A stretch of 64,000 bases of DNA from an uncultured Oenococcus sp. (GCA_934229385.1 CAKQDH010000001.1:186001-250000); one strand, 5' to 3'; counted from the first letter of the stretch, positions 10,784 through 19,036 are shown. Made by a program: numbers and translations. Notes: generated by a model from the letters alone, not told the origin.

Positions 10784-11635
10784 TTAGACCTCTTTATCAG
10801 TTTGTTTTCTTATTTCCTCACCAACTTGATAACGAATAAAAGTTGTAACAGAAGCAGAATTATTTTTTAAATAATCACCTACAGAAATATTATCATCCTT
10901 AACAAAGGGCTGATTTAAAAGCGTTATTTGATTTATGAATTTATTTATTCTACCCTTAACGATTTTTTCCTTTATATTATCAGGCTTGTTTTTCATATCT
11001 TTTGCTTTTAATTCGACATCATTTTGATGATCAATAACTTCTTTTGGAATATCTTGCCGACTAATATATTCAGGGTTCATAGCAGCTACATGCATTGCTA
11101 TGTCTTTAGCTACGGTTTTATTACCGCCTTTGATAACAGAAATTACCGAAATTTGTCCTCCAGTATGAGAATAAGTACCAAAGAATTCATCGTTTTGTTT
11201 TGTTACATTTTTAAAACGTCGTAATCTGATTTTCTCACCAGTACGTGCAGAAAGCTGCATAATACGGCTTTTTAAAGTTCCGTTTTCTGTTTTTAGCTTT
11301 AAAGCCCCTTCTAAATCAGAAGGTTGAAATTTTAAAATTTTATTAGTTAAAGAATATAAAAGATCTAAAAACTGCTTGTTAGAAGATACAAAATCTGTTT
11401 CTGAATTCAATTCAACGATTGTAGCATTATTATCTTTTTGAGCAATATTAGTCATTCCTTGAGCAGCGACACGGCCAGATTTTTTTACTGCTTTTGCAAT
11501 TCCACTTTCTTGTAAAATATCAATAGCTTTATTTATATTTCCGTTTGCTTTTACTAAAGCATTTTTTGAATCCATTATCCCTGCGCCTGTTTTATCGCGC
11601 AATTCTTTAACTTGTGTAGCAGTAACTTGAGACAT
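10784..11635 (-). CDS. tsf: Elongation factor Ts
   Basis: Nucleotide exchange factor for EF-Tu. The N-terminal UBA-type domain ATQVKELRDKTGAGIMDSKNAL and the core motif IVELNSETDFVSSNKQF are unmistakable; AMHVAAMNPEYIS marks the second core subdomain. 283 residues is near the usual length. It follows rpsB by 66 bases; the spacer shows no strong terminator. Confidence 0.97.
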   Translation of the reverse strand: MSQVTATQVKELRDKTGAGIMDSKNALVKANGNINKAIDILQESGIAKAVKKSGRVAAQGMTNIAQKDNNATIVELNSETDFVSSNKQFLDLLYSLTNKILKFQPSDLEGALKLKTENGTLKSRIMQLSARTGEKIRLRRFKNVTKQNDEFFGTYSHTGGQISVISVIKGGNKTVAKDIAMHVAAMNPEYISRQDIPKEVIDHQNDVELKAKDMKNKPDNIKEKIVKGRINKFINQITLLNQPFVKDDNISVGDYLKNNSASVTTFIRYQVGEEIRKQTDKEV

Positions 11636-11701
11636 CTTTTACCTCATAAATTTCCTAAGCATTTAATTTCTTTTTTACCATAATGAAATATTCTTTCATT
11701 T

Positions 11702-12592
11702 CTAGTTCTTATCTTCATTAGAAGTATTTTGGGTTGTTTGTTGAGATTTATCTCCTGAATCATTTTGAGCAGTTTGAACAGTATTTTGATTATCCTTATC
11801 TTCTTCTGTTGCACTGTTATTATCCGTTGTGTTGTTACTTGTTGATTCAGAAGTTTGCTCTTTTAATTGGCCAGATTGTTCAGTCTCATTAGAAGCGTTA
11901 GCAGAATCTTCTCCTTGCCGTCCTTCTACTATCGCATCGGCTACTTTAGAAGTCATTAATTTGATGGCTCTAATAGCATCATCATTTGCTGGTATTTTGA
12001 CATCAACTAAATCGGGGTCACAATTTGTATCCACCATTGCTACAATTGGAATATTTAAAGTGCGGGCTTCTTTAACCGCAATGGCTTCTTTTTTTGGATC
12101 GACAATATAAATTATGTCAGGAATATCTTGCATGTCTACAATTCCTGATAAGAACTTTTCTAACTTTGCTTTTTGTTTTAATAAACTAGAAGCTTCTTTT
12201 TTTGGTAATTTGTCAAAACTACCGTTTTCTTTGGCTTCTCTCAATTCTTTTAATCTATCAATTCTAGTTCTGATTGTATTCCAATTAGTTAAAGTACCAC
12301 CTAACCAACGATGGTTAATATACGAAACCCCTGCTCTTTTAGCTTCTTCTTCTATTGTTGGAGCTGCTTGTTTTTTCGTACCTACAAATAAAAAAGTAGC
12401 TCCGTCTGCAGCTTGATTTCTGATCCAGTTATAAGCATCATCAGCCATTTTTAGGGTTTTTTGTAAGTTAATAATATGTATCCCATTACGAGAAGTAAAG
12501 ATATATTGAGCCATTTTAGGATTCCATCTACGAGTTTGATGACCAAAATGTGCACCTGCTTCTAAAAGCTCTTTCATTGAAACTATAGCCAT
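11702..12592 (-). CDS. rpsB: 30S ribosomal protein S2 with long disordered C-terminal tail
   Basis: S2 of the 30S head/body junction. The core (residues 1 to about 225) carries the family motifs: [41 protein letters not shown] and [17 protein letters not shown]. Beyond the core comes a tail of about 70 residues made almost only of Ser, Thr, Asn, Gln, Asp, Glu and Ala (ending SNEDKN). Lactobacillus S2 proteins often have an acidic tail, but this one is long and strikingly polar. A clear ribosome-binding site (AAGGAGG) precedes the ATG. First gene of the long minus-strand string. Confidence 0.97.
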   Translation of the reverse strand: MAIVSMKELLEAGAHFGHQTRRWNPKMAQYIFTSRNGIHIINLQKTLKMADDAYNWIRNQAADGATFLFVGTKKQAAPTIEEEAKRAGVSYINHRWLGGTLTNWNTIRTRIDRLKELREAKENGSFDKLPKKEASSLLKQKAKLEKFLSGIVDMQDIPDIIYIVDPKKEAIAVKEARTLNIPIVAMVDTNCDPDLVDVKIPANDDAIRAIKLMTSKVADAIVEGRQGEDSANASNETEQSGQLKEQTSESTSNNTTDNNSATEEDKDNQNTVQTAQNDSGDKSQQTTQNTSNEDKN

Positions 12593-12667
12593 TATTTAGG
12601 CCTCCTTATGTTTTTTCCTTACAGAAATCTCATATAATTATACCGACCTATTAATAAAATTAATAAG

Positions 12668-12694
12668 CAACGGGCAAATCATCAATTTCCGTTG
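12668..12694 (-). promoter_or_regulatory. Hairpin in the rpsB upstream region (candidate leader element)
   Basis: A perfect 6-bp inverted repeat (CAACGG / CCGTTG) with a 15-base loop lies about 75 bases upstream of rpsB. A -10-like TATAAT on the minus strand at 12637-12642 lies between it and the gene, so the hairpin could instead sit upstream of the start site. No T-run follows. Autogenous S2 leaders are known in several bacteria, but nothing here identifies this as one. Confidence 0.25.
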
Positions 12695-12848
12695 TGTTTT
12701 ACTATATAATAACCGTTATTAGTCTATCGAAAATATTTAAATATTACAAGTAAATCCCAAAGTTATAAGGCTTATAAATTTTTAAATAAAATTATAATCT
12801 TTAAATTTATTTTAAAATTTAGCTTTTATATTAATCAATACTAATTAT

Positions 12849-13601
12849 TCACTCTTTTATATAAAGGGCTTTTTTTACTTCAGGAGAATAATGACCATTT
12901 TTTAAAAATATATTTAACGGCGATTCGATTTTCAATTTCGCGCTTGACGATTGTTTAATGGCTTTTACTAAAACTAATTTTGATATACTACCCTGCAAAC
13001 CATATACAAAACGAATGCGGTCGATACCAAAGTTATTCTCCCTTAATACTTCGAATATTTCATTTAACCTTTCAGATCTAAAAATAAAGTAAAATTTACC
13101 TTTATTTTTTAAAAATTTTTTAGCACTTAAGACCAGCTTATTAAAATCAAGAAAACCCTCATGTTTAGTTAAATTTCTATTAAAGTTAGGATTATTTTTT
13201 TTATAATTTTTCTTATCAAAGTATGGTGGGTTAGAAATAATTAAATCAAAATAATTAATTGGAAAATTATAACCAAGACGGTTTATATCAATATTCCAAC
13301 ATTTAACTCGAGAACCAATTTTATTAAGAGAAACATTTTTCTTCTCAAGCAAAAATAATTTTCGGTTAATCTCTATTAAATCTATATGACTAAAATTTAA
13401 ACGTGAAAATAAAATACCGACAATTCCTGTTCCAGCACCAAAATCAGCCACTTTCAGTCTTTTAGATTTATATTTATCAATAAAGGCTATTAACAAAAAA
13501 GGATCAATAGAAAATTTGGGTAAAGAATCGTCTTGAATTATAGAAACACCCTTACAAATTTTTTCAATTTTTTCTTCTTTTTTTAAGAAATATTTTTTCA
13601 T
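12849..13601 (-). CDS. TrmN6-like tRNA1(Val) A37 N6-methyltransferase (YabB family)
   Basis: SAM-dependent adenine methyltransferase of the class that modifies tRNA1(Val) next to the anticodon. The SAM motif is VADFGAGTGIVGILF, an acidic motif DLIEIN follows, and the catalytic NPPY motif is in LIISNPPYFDKK, as expected for N6-adenine methylation. 250 residues fits YabB-type proteins. The GIY-YIG nuclease gene that often follows it in Firmicutes is not present here. It is divergent from the plsC-like gene with a 23-base gap. The exact substrate is inferred from the family. Confidence 0.82.
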   Translation of the reverse strand: MKKYFLKKEEKIEKICKGVSIIQDDSLPKFSIDPFLLIAFIDKYKSKRLKVADFGAGTGIVGILFSRLNFSHIDLIEINRKLFLLEKKNVSLNKIGSRVKCWNIDINRLGYNFPINYFDLIISNPPYFDKKNYKKNNPNFNRNLTKHEGFLDFNKLVLSAKKFLKNKGKFYFIFRSERLNEIFEVLRENNFGIDRIRFVYGLQGSISKLVLVKAIKQSSSAKLKIESPLNIFLKNGHYSPEVKKALYIKE

Positions 13602-13624
13602 AATAAGAATTATAATTATATTAT

Positions 13625-14242
13625 ATGTATAATTTTTGCTTTTATATTATTAAGTTAGTTCAAAAAATAATCAATGGGAAGATAAAAGTTTATGGTTTAA
13701 ATAATATTCCACCAAAAGAAAAAATTATTCTTGTAGCTCCTCATAGAACATGGTGGGATCCTATTATTTTTGCTATTATTCTTTTACCCAAAAAATTCCT
13801 TTTTATGGGTAAAAAAGAACTTTTTAAAAATAAATTGTTTGGTTCAATCTTAAAAAAGATTGGTGTATTTCCAGTCAATAGAAAAAGACCTGGTCCATCT
13901 GCTATAAAGATACCAGTTAGAGAGTTACGCAATAATAGGAAAAATTTTATAATTTTCCCCTCTGGTTCCCGACACTCTAAAAAATTAGAACCAGGGGTAG
14001 CAGTCATCGCAAAAATGTCAGGAAAAAAAATAATCCCTGTTATTTATCAAGGACCATTAGTTTTTAATAAACTCTTTAAAAGAAAAAATATTAAAGTACG
14101 TTTTGGCTCACCAATTAAAATAAATAAAAAGGAAAAAAATTCGATTATCCTTTCTAAAATTAATGATGATTTTAATTACTTAGATAAAATAACTAACCCA
14201 AATTGGAAATATATTGATCCTCATCCAAATATAAAAAAATAA
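13625..14242 (+). CDS. plsC: 1-acyl-sn-glycerol-3-phosphate acyltransferase family protein
   Basis: Transfers the second acyl chain to lysophosphatidic acid, giving phosphatidic acid, the substrate of CdsA. The catalytic HX4D box is HRTWWD near residue 41, and the glycerol-phosphate-binding motif appears as FIIFPSGSRH in place of the common FPEGTRS. The N-terminus is hydrophobic. 205 residues matches the short PlsC group of lactobacilli. Substitution of Glu by Ser in the second motif is seen in some family members, so activity is likely but not certain. Confidence 0.85.
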   Translation: MYNFCFYIIKLVQKIINGKIKVYGLNNIPPKEKIILVAPHRTWWDPIIFAIILLPKKFLFMGKKELFKNKLFGSILKKIGVFPVNRKRPGPSAIKIPVRELRNNRKNFIIFPSGSRHSKKLEPGVAVIAKMSGKKIIPVIYQGPLVFNKLFKRKNIKVRFGSPIKINKKEKNSIILSKINDDFNYLDKITNPNWKYIDPHPNIKK

Positions 14243-14277
14243 AAATCTATTTTTCTATCTTTTATCTTTATTACCAA

Positions 14278-14484
14278 TCAATAATTTTTCTTCATCTGAT
14301 TCATAATACGATTAACCTGTTTTCTACTCATATTACGACCCATAGAAGACCCCAATTGTTCAATCATTTGTTTATTAATAGGCGGGTTTTTCTTTAAATA
14401 ACTTTTTAGAGTAAAGCGGGAAACAATTAATCCCACTATGAGTCCAACAACAAAACTAATCAAAACAAACCATATCCAAGACAT
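14278..14484 (-). CDS. yneF: YneF family small membrane protein (UPF0154)
   Basis: A 68-residue protein with one N-terminal membrane segment (IWFVLISFVVGLIVGLIVSRF) followed by a conserved soluble part containing NPPINKQMIEQL and MGRNMSRKQVNRIMNQMKK, both characteristic of the UPF0154 family. Function is unknown. It is directly adjacent to ynzC (zero-base gap) and lies in the yneF-ynzC-lexA neighbourhood known from Bacillus. Confidence 0.9.
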   Translation of the reverse strand: MSWIWFVLISFVVGLIVGLIVSRFTLKSYLKKNPPINKQMIEQLGSSMGRNMSRKQVNRIMNQMKKNY

Positions 14485-14766
14485 TTATTTCCTTAAACCT
14501 CGTTTTCTTTGTATATTAATAATCTTTTTCGGCGTTACTTCATTTCCCTCTTTATCAAAAACTTGAAGAGATTCAAGCCGTGACCGGAAACTCTTTTTAA
14601 ATTTTATAAGAAATTTTTTCCTAAGTTTACCTTGCTCTATCTTTTCTTCTTTTGTTAAACCTTCTTTACTTTTTTGCTTCTTTGCTAATTCATTAATTCT
14701 CAAACGAAGGTCCTTATTATGATTAGATAAATTATTCATATCAAGATTTCCAATTTTTTTCTTCAT
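14485..14766 (-). CDS. ynzC: DUF896 / YnzC family protein
   Basis: A 93-residue, highly charged protein. The segment RINELAKKQKSKEGLTKEEK and the later LRKKFL...FRSRLES and DKEGNEVTPKK stretches are the DUF896 signature. Family members are small helical-hairpin cytoplasmic proteins; the Bacillus homologue is in the SOS operon next to lexA. Here it is divergent from lexA with a 150-base gap and probably co-transcribed with yneF. Confidence 0.9.
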   Translation of the reverse strand: MKKKIGNLDMNNLSNHNKDLRLRINELAKKQKSKEGLTKEEKIEQGKLRKKFLIKFKKSFRSRLESLQVFDKEGNEVTPKKIINIQRKRGLRK

Positions 14767-14916
14767 ATAATATAGTTGTTTTCCTTTTGACTATATTTTT
14801 TGTTACAAGAAAATATTATACAAAAAACTTTTAAATATAAAAATAATAAATAAAAATTTAACCTTTTGTTATAATATATTATAATTAAATTACTATTATT
14901 TATCTAGTTTAAAAAC

Positions 14917-15555
14917 ATGTTAAGAAAAAGACAATATAACATTTTACTTTTTATTTATAAAATGCAAAATAATAATGGCTATCCGCCAACAATCAGAGAA
15001 ATTGGAAATGCAGTGGGGTTATCTTCTACCTCAACGGTTCATGGTCACATTAAAAGACTAAAGAAAAACGGTTTAATCAGAAAAGAATCAACTAAGACAC
15101 GAGCTATTGAAATAACAAAAAAAGGTTTAAAAATCCTTGGAGTTTTTTCTGATGAAAAAAAAGTTCCTATTGCAGGGACCGTCACTGCTGGAATGCCGAT
15201 TTTAGCGGTAGAAGAGAATGCAAAAGATTTTTTTCCTTTACCACAAAGTTTAAAAGGTTTTCAGGGAAATTTATTTGCTTTAAGAGTTTCCGGAACCTCT
15301 ATGATTAACATAGGAATTTTGGATGGAGATTTGATTTTTGTAAATAAACAAAATTACGCTGAAAACGGACAAATTGTTGTTGCTATGACTGACGATTTAG
15401 GCGATGGAGATGAAGAAGCTACTGTAAAAAGGTTTTTTAAAGAAAAAGGCCATTATCGTTTACAACCAGAAAACGATAATATGCGTCCTATAATAGTAAA
15501 AAACGTAAATGTCTTAGGAATTGTGGTAGGATTATATAGAAATAAAATTTTATAA
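14917..15555 (+). CDS. lexA: LexA repressor
   Basis: SOS regulator that is inactivated by RecA-stimulated self-cleavage. The winged-helix domain has GYPPTIREIGNAVGLSS and STVHGHIKRL. The cleavage site Ala-Gly is in AGTVTAGMP near residue 90, the catalytic Ser is in SGTSMINIGILDGD (usual form GDSM), and the catalytic Lys is in EATVKRFF. 212 residues is normal. A TATAAT lies at 14870-14875, but I see no Gram-positive SOS box (GAAC..GTTC type) in the 150 bases upstream, and no Shine-Dalgarno sequence before the ATG. Self-regulation by the usual operator is therefore doubtful. Confidence 0.96.
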   Translation: MLRKRQYNILLFIYKMQNNNGYPPTIREIGNAVGLSSTSTVHGHIKRLKKNGLIRKESTKTRAIEITKKGLKILGVFSDEKKVPIAGTVTAGMPILAVEENAKDFFPLPQSLKGFQGNLFALRVSGTSMINIGILDGDLIFVNKQNYAENGQIVVAMTDDLGDGDEEATVKRFFKEKGHYRLQPENDNMRPIIVKNVNVLGIVVGLYRNKIL

Positions 15556-15600
15556 ATCTAAATGTTTAAGAAGGAAAAAGCTATAAAATCCATTTAGATT
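15555..15600 (+). terminator. Hairpin directly after lexA (candidate terminator)
   Basis: A perfect 10-bp inverted repeat (AATCTAAATG / CATTTAGATT) begins at the last base of the lexA stop codon and encloses a 26-base loop. There is no proper T-run after it on the plus strand, so it may terminate weakly or act as a 3' stabilising hairpin. Confidence 0.35.
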
Positions 15601-15654
15601 AAATAAAAAATAAATCATTAATTAAATAATTAAATATTTTTTCTTGAATATCAT

Positions 15655-15742
15655 GGAGGTATGGCAGAGCGGTAATGCAGCGGACTCGAAATCCGCCGAA
15701 CCGATTTATAATCGGCGCCGGGGTTCGAATCCCCGTGCCTCC
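15655..15742 (+). tRNA. tRNA-Ser (anticodon CGA)
   Basis: An 88-base class II tRNA. The acceptor arms GGAGGTA and TGCCTCC pair, the anticodon stem GCGGA/TCCGC holds the loop CTCGAAA with anticodon CGA at 15687-15689, a long variable arm (CCGATTTATAATCGG) follows, and the T arm GGGGTTCGAATCCCC is perfect. A short T-run follows. It reads UCG, a rare codon in so AT-rich a genome. Confidence 0.97.
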
Positions 15743-15784
15743 TTTTTAAATACCTAGATTTTTAAAATATTTGTTTTTTCTTTT

Positions 15785-16783
15785 TTACTTCTCGAAAATA
15801 AATCTTTCAAATAAAAATTTTGAGTCTATAGTAGAAGTTTTTAATAAAAAATTAATTTTTGTTAAATATAAGTATCTTTTTAATAAATATCCTAAGTCTA
15901 ATTTATTGCTATCTTCAATTGCTAAATGAGCTCTAAAAGGATGTATTCTTAATTTTTTTGATAATAACTCCGAAGAAACATTCATTATTTTTGCTTGAAT
16001 CAAAAGTCTATATTGAGAAATTAAAAGAGCATTTATTCCAACAGGGTTTTCACCATTATCAATTAAATTATTATATATAATAATAGATTTTCTTATTTCT
16101 TTTCTATTAATAGCTTTAATTAAATCAAAAGCAGTTTCATTTTTTTCAGAAGAAACTAAAATGTCTATTACATTACGATTAAGAGGATAACGTTTACTAT
16201 AGATTATTAATTTAGAAACTTCTTTATCTATTTTTTTAAAATCAAAAGAAGTTTTTTGAAGAAGAACATTTATATTATCGTTATTTATTCTCAGTTGGTA
16301 CTTATTAAATTTCTGATTTATATAATCTTTAAGCGATTTTTCAGTTAATCTACTAAAATTAACAATACTTGAATAATTTTTTACTTCTTTAACTACTTTT
16401 TTTCTATTATCTAAAGATACCCCTGTCGCATCAATAACCAAAATAACATCTTTGCTTGGATGCTTTAAATATTTAATAAATTCTTTTTCTTCTTTTTTTA
16501 AATTTCTAAAAGAAAAATTATTAGTTAAAAAGATAGGATTTTGAACAACCAAAATTTTTTTCAAATCAAAAAAAGATATGCTAAATAAATTATTTAAAAT
16601 TTCTTTAAAAGAAGAATCAAAAAAATTTAAAATATGGAAATCCCAATATTTTTGTTTTCCTTTAAAAGCCCTCTTCCAAGAAAGAATTATTTTTTTTGCT
16701 AAATAAGTTTCCCTTCCTATAAAAAGAAAAGTACCACTAACATTTTTATTTTGAATATTGTTTTTAAAAAATAAAGGAGTCAT
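15785..16783 (-). CDS. holA: DNA polymerase III delta subunit
   Basis: Clamp-loader subunit that opens the sliding clamp. The 332-residue protein shows the HolA pattern: an N-terminal YLAKKIILSWKRAF-type P-loop-like region without a functional Walker A, the KKILVVQNP stretch, KDVILVIDATGVSLDNRKKVVK and the helical NETAFDLIKAINRKE segment with NPVGINALLISQYRLL. The usual neighbours comEC (upstream) and rpsT (downstream) are absent here. No strong ribosome-binding site is visible apart from AAAGGAG near the ATG. Confidence 0.92.
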   Translation of the reverse strand: MTPLFFKNNIQNKNVSGTFLFIGRETYLAKKIILSWKRAFKGKQKYWDFHILNFFDSSFKEILNNLFSISFFDLKKILVVQNPIFLTNNFSFRNLKKEEKEFIKYLKHPSKDVILVIDATGVSLDNRKKVVKEVKNYSSIVNFSRLTEKSLKDYINQKFNKYQLRINNDNINVLLQKTSFDFKKIDKEVSKLIIYSKRYPLNRNVIDILVSSEKNETAFDLIKAINRKEIRKSIIIYNNLIDNGENPVGINALLISQYRLLIQAKIMNVSSELLSKKLRIHPFRAHLAIEDSNKLDLGYLLKRYLYLTKINFLLKTSTIDSKFLFERFIFEK

Positions 16784-16886
16784 AAAGCAGACAAAAAATA
16801 AATATAAATTTTTAAAACTAAGCTTTTTTATTTATTTATAAAATAAGATTAATACAAAAATAAACTTCAGTTAAAAAATTCCTAAT

Positions 16887-17333
16887 TTAAATAAAACTTT
16901 TTAAATATTTTTTAAATTGGCCAAAATTTTTTGGGTAAGAATTAATTCCAAAAATAATTTTCTCTTTTAAAAGTTTAGTTGTTTTGAAACGGACGCCCCA
17001 TTCATTATTTTGACTTGTTTTAAAATTAAAGGGTGAGGTATATTCAAGTTTCCAATCTTGGATTAAATTCAAAGAAGTAATGCTAAATCTATCCCATCTA
17101 TCAGTTAAATTAATAAACTTTTCTTTGTAATGTTTAATAAAAGGTTTATGTGTTTTTTTATTAAAATGTGGATTATAAAAATCAAACTTCTTATCTGCAA
17201 TATCTGATATTTTTGAAAATGGGGTGCGCTTTATATAAAAAGCATGCCCATTAATTTTTTTGGTATAGACATAATTAAATCCATATTTTAAATTACCTGT
17301 ATAAAAAACTAAATATTCCAAATTCATAACCAT
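16887..17333 (-). CDS. Hypothetical protein, 148 residues, unrecognised
   Basis: I do not recognise this protein. It is basic and rich in aromatic residues (many Phe, Tyr, Trp, Lys, Asn), without a signal peptide or membrane segment; WDRFSITSLNLIQDWKLEYTS and [20 protein letters not shown] look like folded beta-rich stretches. Its ATG lies only a few bases after the T-run of a minus-strand terminator and has no Shine-Dalgarno sequence, so expression is uncertain. A second in-frame Met is at codon 3. It could be a lineage-specific gene or the remains of a larger one; it lies next to an IS relic. Confidence 0.5.
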   Translation of the reverse strand: MVMNLEYLVFYTGNLKYGFNYVYTKKINGHAFYIKRTPFSKISDIADKKFDFYNPHFNKKTHKPFIKHYKEKFINLTDRWDRFSITSLNLIQDWKLEYTSPFNFKTSQNNEWGVRFKTTKLLKEKIIFGINSYPKNFGQFKKYLKSFI

Positions 17334-17340
17334 ATTTTTA

Positions 17341-17382
17341 AAAAAAAATTAAAAAACGATAGCAAATTTATTTTACTATCGT
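17341..17382 (-). terminator. rho-independent terminator between rpmA and the 148-residue orphan gene
   Basis: Perfect 7-bp stem ACGATAG / CTATCGT (17376-17382 and 17356-17362) with a 13-base loop, followed on the minus strand by a run of Ts to 17341. It would stop transcripts coming from rplU-rpmA before the orphan gene. Confidence 0.75.
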
Positions 17383-17408
17383 AATAACCATAAAATAATC
17401 AATCCACT

Positions 17409-17600
17409 AACTATTACAGATTTAAAACTTATGACTTGTTGATTCTAATATCAAAGTATATTAGACAACCACAATTTACTTAAATCTGACTTCTTGATAT
17501 ATTGCTATACCTCAAGATAGCACTTCCTGGAGTACCAAAAGGGTTAACTTAATTTTATTAAAGTATTCAACCTCTAAATAAAGTCACAGAACTTCTTCCT
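17409..17600. mobile_element. Decayed IS200/IS605-type element end (relic, copy A)
   Basis: About 190 bases without an open frame that align along most of their length with 25861-26080. Shared blocks include GACTTGT, ATTCTAATATCAAA, CAATTT.CTTA, GATATAT and ATTCA..C...AAATAAA.TCACAG. In copy B the outer edge has a GGGTTAAAACCC-type hairpin, as at the right end of IS605-family elements; in copy A it is eroded to ATTTAAAACTT. By eye the identity of the best 85 bases is roughly 70 percent. The family call is inference. The rest of 17334-17756 holds a terminator and no gene. Confidence 0.55.
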
Positions 17601-17756
17601 ATTATTTTATTTCATTAAACTTCTTATTAGTTCACTACTATAAAAGCCCTTCTCTAATGGTCTTTCTCTTCTATTTTAATTTAATGAATAAAATGGCTTT
17701 CTTTTTATTTAAAACGAAGAATACCCTCGTACTTTCTAATAAAAGCTGAATAAGAT

Positions 17757-18068
17757 TTAAGCATTAACCTTTTGTTTATATAATTCTTTAGAATAAACAG
17801 AAGCTTGACGCTTACTTTTTCCTTTTCGTTCATATCTTACAATACCATTTTTTAAAGCATATAGCGTATCATCGCCACCAAGACTAACATTAACACCTGG
17901 ATAGATATGAGTCCCTCTTTGGCGATAGATAATGGTTCCAGCTAAAACCCCTTGTCCGTCTGCTCTTTTTGCTCCTAAACGACGTCCTCTAGAATTTCTA
18001 CCGTTAGCTGTTGAACCACCACCTTTATGGTGAGCCAATTTAATTAAATTTTTTATTTTATTAAACAT
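17757..18068 (-). CDS. rpmA: 50S ribosomal protein L27, with unusual N-terminal leader
   Basis: L27 reaches with its N-terminus into the peptidyl transferase centre. The conserved body begins [15 protein letters not shown] and continues [11 protein letters not shown] and [12 protein letters not shown]. It starts [17 protein letters not shown]; the ATG has a strong AAGGAGG site, so the leader is real. In Firmicutes the leader normally reads like LQFF followed by A or S and is cut by the protease Prp, whose gene lies between rplU and rpmA. Here the Phe-Phe pair is replaced by Lys-Leu and only 10 bases separate the two genes, so Prp is not at this locus. 103 residues in total. Confidence 0.96.
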   Translation of the reverse strand: MFNKIKNLIKLAHHKGGGSTANGRNSRGRRLGAKRADGQGVLAGTIIYRQRGTHIYPGVNVSLGGDDTLYALKNGIVRYERKGKSKRQASVYSKELYKQKVNA

Positions 18069-18078
18069 TTGCTCCTCC

Positions 18079-18390
18079 TTAAGATAATTTAATATTTTTA
18101 ATCAAAACTTTAGTATATGGCTGACGGTGTCCTTTTTTAACATGGCCATGCTTTTTAGGCTTATATTTAAAAGTAATAACTTTCTTTTGTTTGCTTTGTT
18201 TCTCTATCAAGCCTATTACTGAAGCACCTGTTATATAAGGACTACCTATTTTATTATCAGTTAATAAAACCCTTTTAAAATCAATTTGGCTATTTAATTT
18301 ACCATCAATTTTTTCTATAAAAATATGGCTACCAACAGAAACTTTATATTGTTTACCGCCAGTTTCAATAATAGCGTATTTACTAGCCAT
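18079..18390 (-). CDS. rplU: 50S ribosomal protein L21
   Basis: L21 of the 50S subunit. The frame is open further upstream, but the ATG at 18388-18390 is preferred: it follows AAGGAGC at good spacing and gives the standard N-terminus [17 protein letters not shown]. Later motifs [16 protein letters not shown] and [17 protein letters not shown] confirm the family. 103 residues. It is followed directly by rpmA and preceded by a leader of about 75 bases. Confidence 0.96.
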   Translation of the reverse strand: MASKYAIIETGGKQYKVSVGSHIFIEKIDGKLNSQIDFKRVLLTDNKIGSPYITGASVIGLIEKQSKQKKVITFKYKPKKHGHVKKGHRQPYTKVLIKNIKLS

Positions 18391-18474
18391 TAATAGCTCC
18401 TTTCTTAAACTCACCTTTAACGGAGGAGATTAACTCACTTTAACCGTTTGAAGTGTGGTTGAAGAATTATTATA
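18391..18474 (-). promoter_or_regulatory. rplU leader region with promoter -10 (candidate L21 leader)
   Basis: A TATAAT lies on the minus strand at 18469-18474, giving a leader of roughly 70 bases. The leader can pair CACTT with AAGTG and AACGG with CCGTT, and contains an imperfect direct repeat (GTTAAAGTGAGTT and GTTAAAGGTGAGTT). Structured leaders upstream of rplU-rpmA are known in Firmicutes; I cannot test the match to that RNA family by eye. Confidence 0.4.
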
Positions 18475-18507
18475 ACTTCCTGATTCTATCAAAAAAAAAC
18501 TTTAACA

Positions 18508-19023
18508 TCAACCGTTATTTTCCAATGAATACAATCGTTTGTTAATGTCTAACTCTCTTTCAAATTTATTAGAAATTTTTTTTGCTTCTGAATTAGAATT
18601 AACAATCGCTTTAGCAGATTCATAGTCGATAATATTAAATTTTTCTTGCATTACTGAAGCAATTTCAGAACTAAAAATATAATTTTTTTTAAAAGCATTA
18701 TATACAACCCTTAATAAACCATTATCTCTTTTTCCAACAGCTGTTTTTAAACGACTAAAATCTTTAGAGGATAAACCATCTCCATTTTCAGAAACTAAAA
18801 TATTAGTTTTGCGAGATATATTTTTAACCGTCTTTTCATTTCTAGGACGATATTCTTCTAAAGCACTAACAACTTTATTTATATTTCCTTTTGATCTTTG
18901 GATTTTTTGATATTGATTAACAGACATTTGTATACCTGCATAATTTTTCCTAGGATAAAGAAAAAGCGCTGCAGCGATTAATAAAACTACAACAGATATT
19001 AAAATCCAGAAACTTTTTTTCAT
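18508..19023 (-). CDS. Membrane-anchored hypothetical protein, 171 residues
   Basis: I do not recognise a family. The N-terminus MKKSFWILISVVVLLIAAALFLY is one membrane segment or uncleaved signal anchor with no lipobox. The rest (about 145 residues) is a charged, mainly helical extracellular domain rich in Lys, Ser, Asn and Glu with no cysteine. Position: between tRNA-Arg and the rplU leader, same strand. No partner gene suggests a role. Confidence 0.7.
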   Translation of the reverse strand: MKKSFWILISVVVLLIAAALFLYPRKNYAGIQMSVNQYQKIQRSKGNINKVVSALEEYRPRNEKTVKNISRKTNILVSENGDGLSSKDFSRLKTAVGKRDNGLLRVVYNAFKKNYIFSSEIASVMQEKFNIIDYESAKAIVNSNSEAKKISNKFERELDINKRLYSLENNG

Positions 19024-19036
19024 AATTTATTATCTC

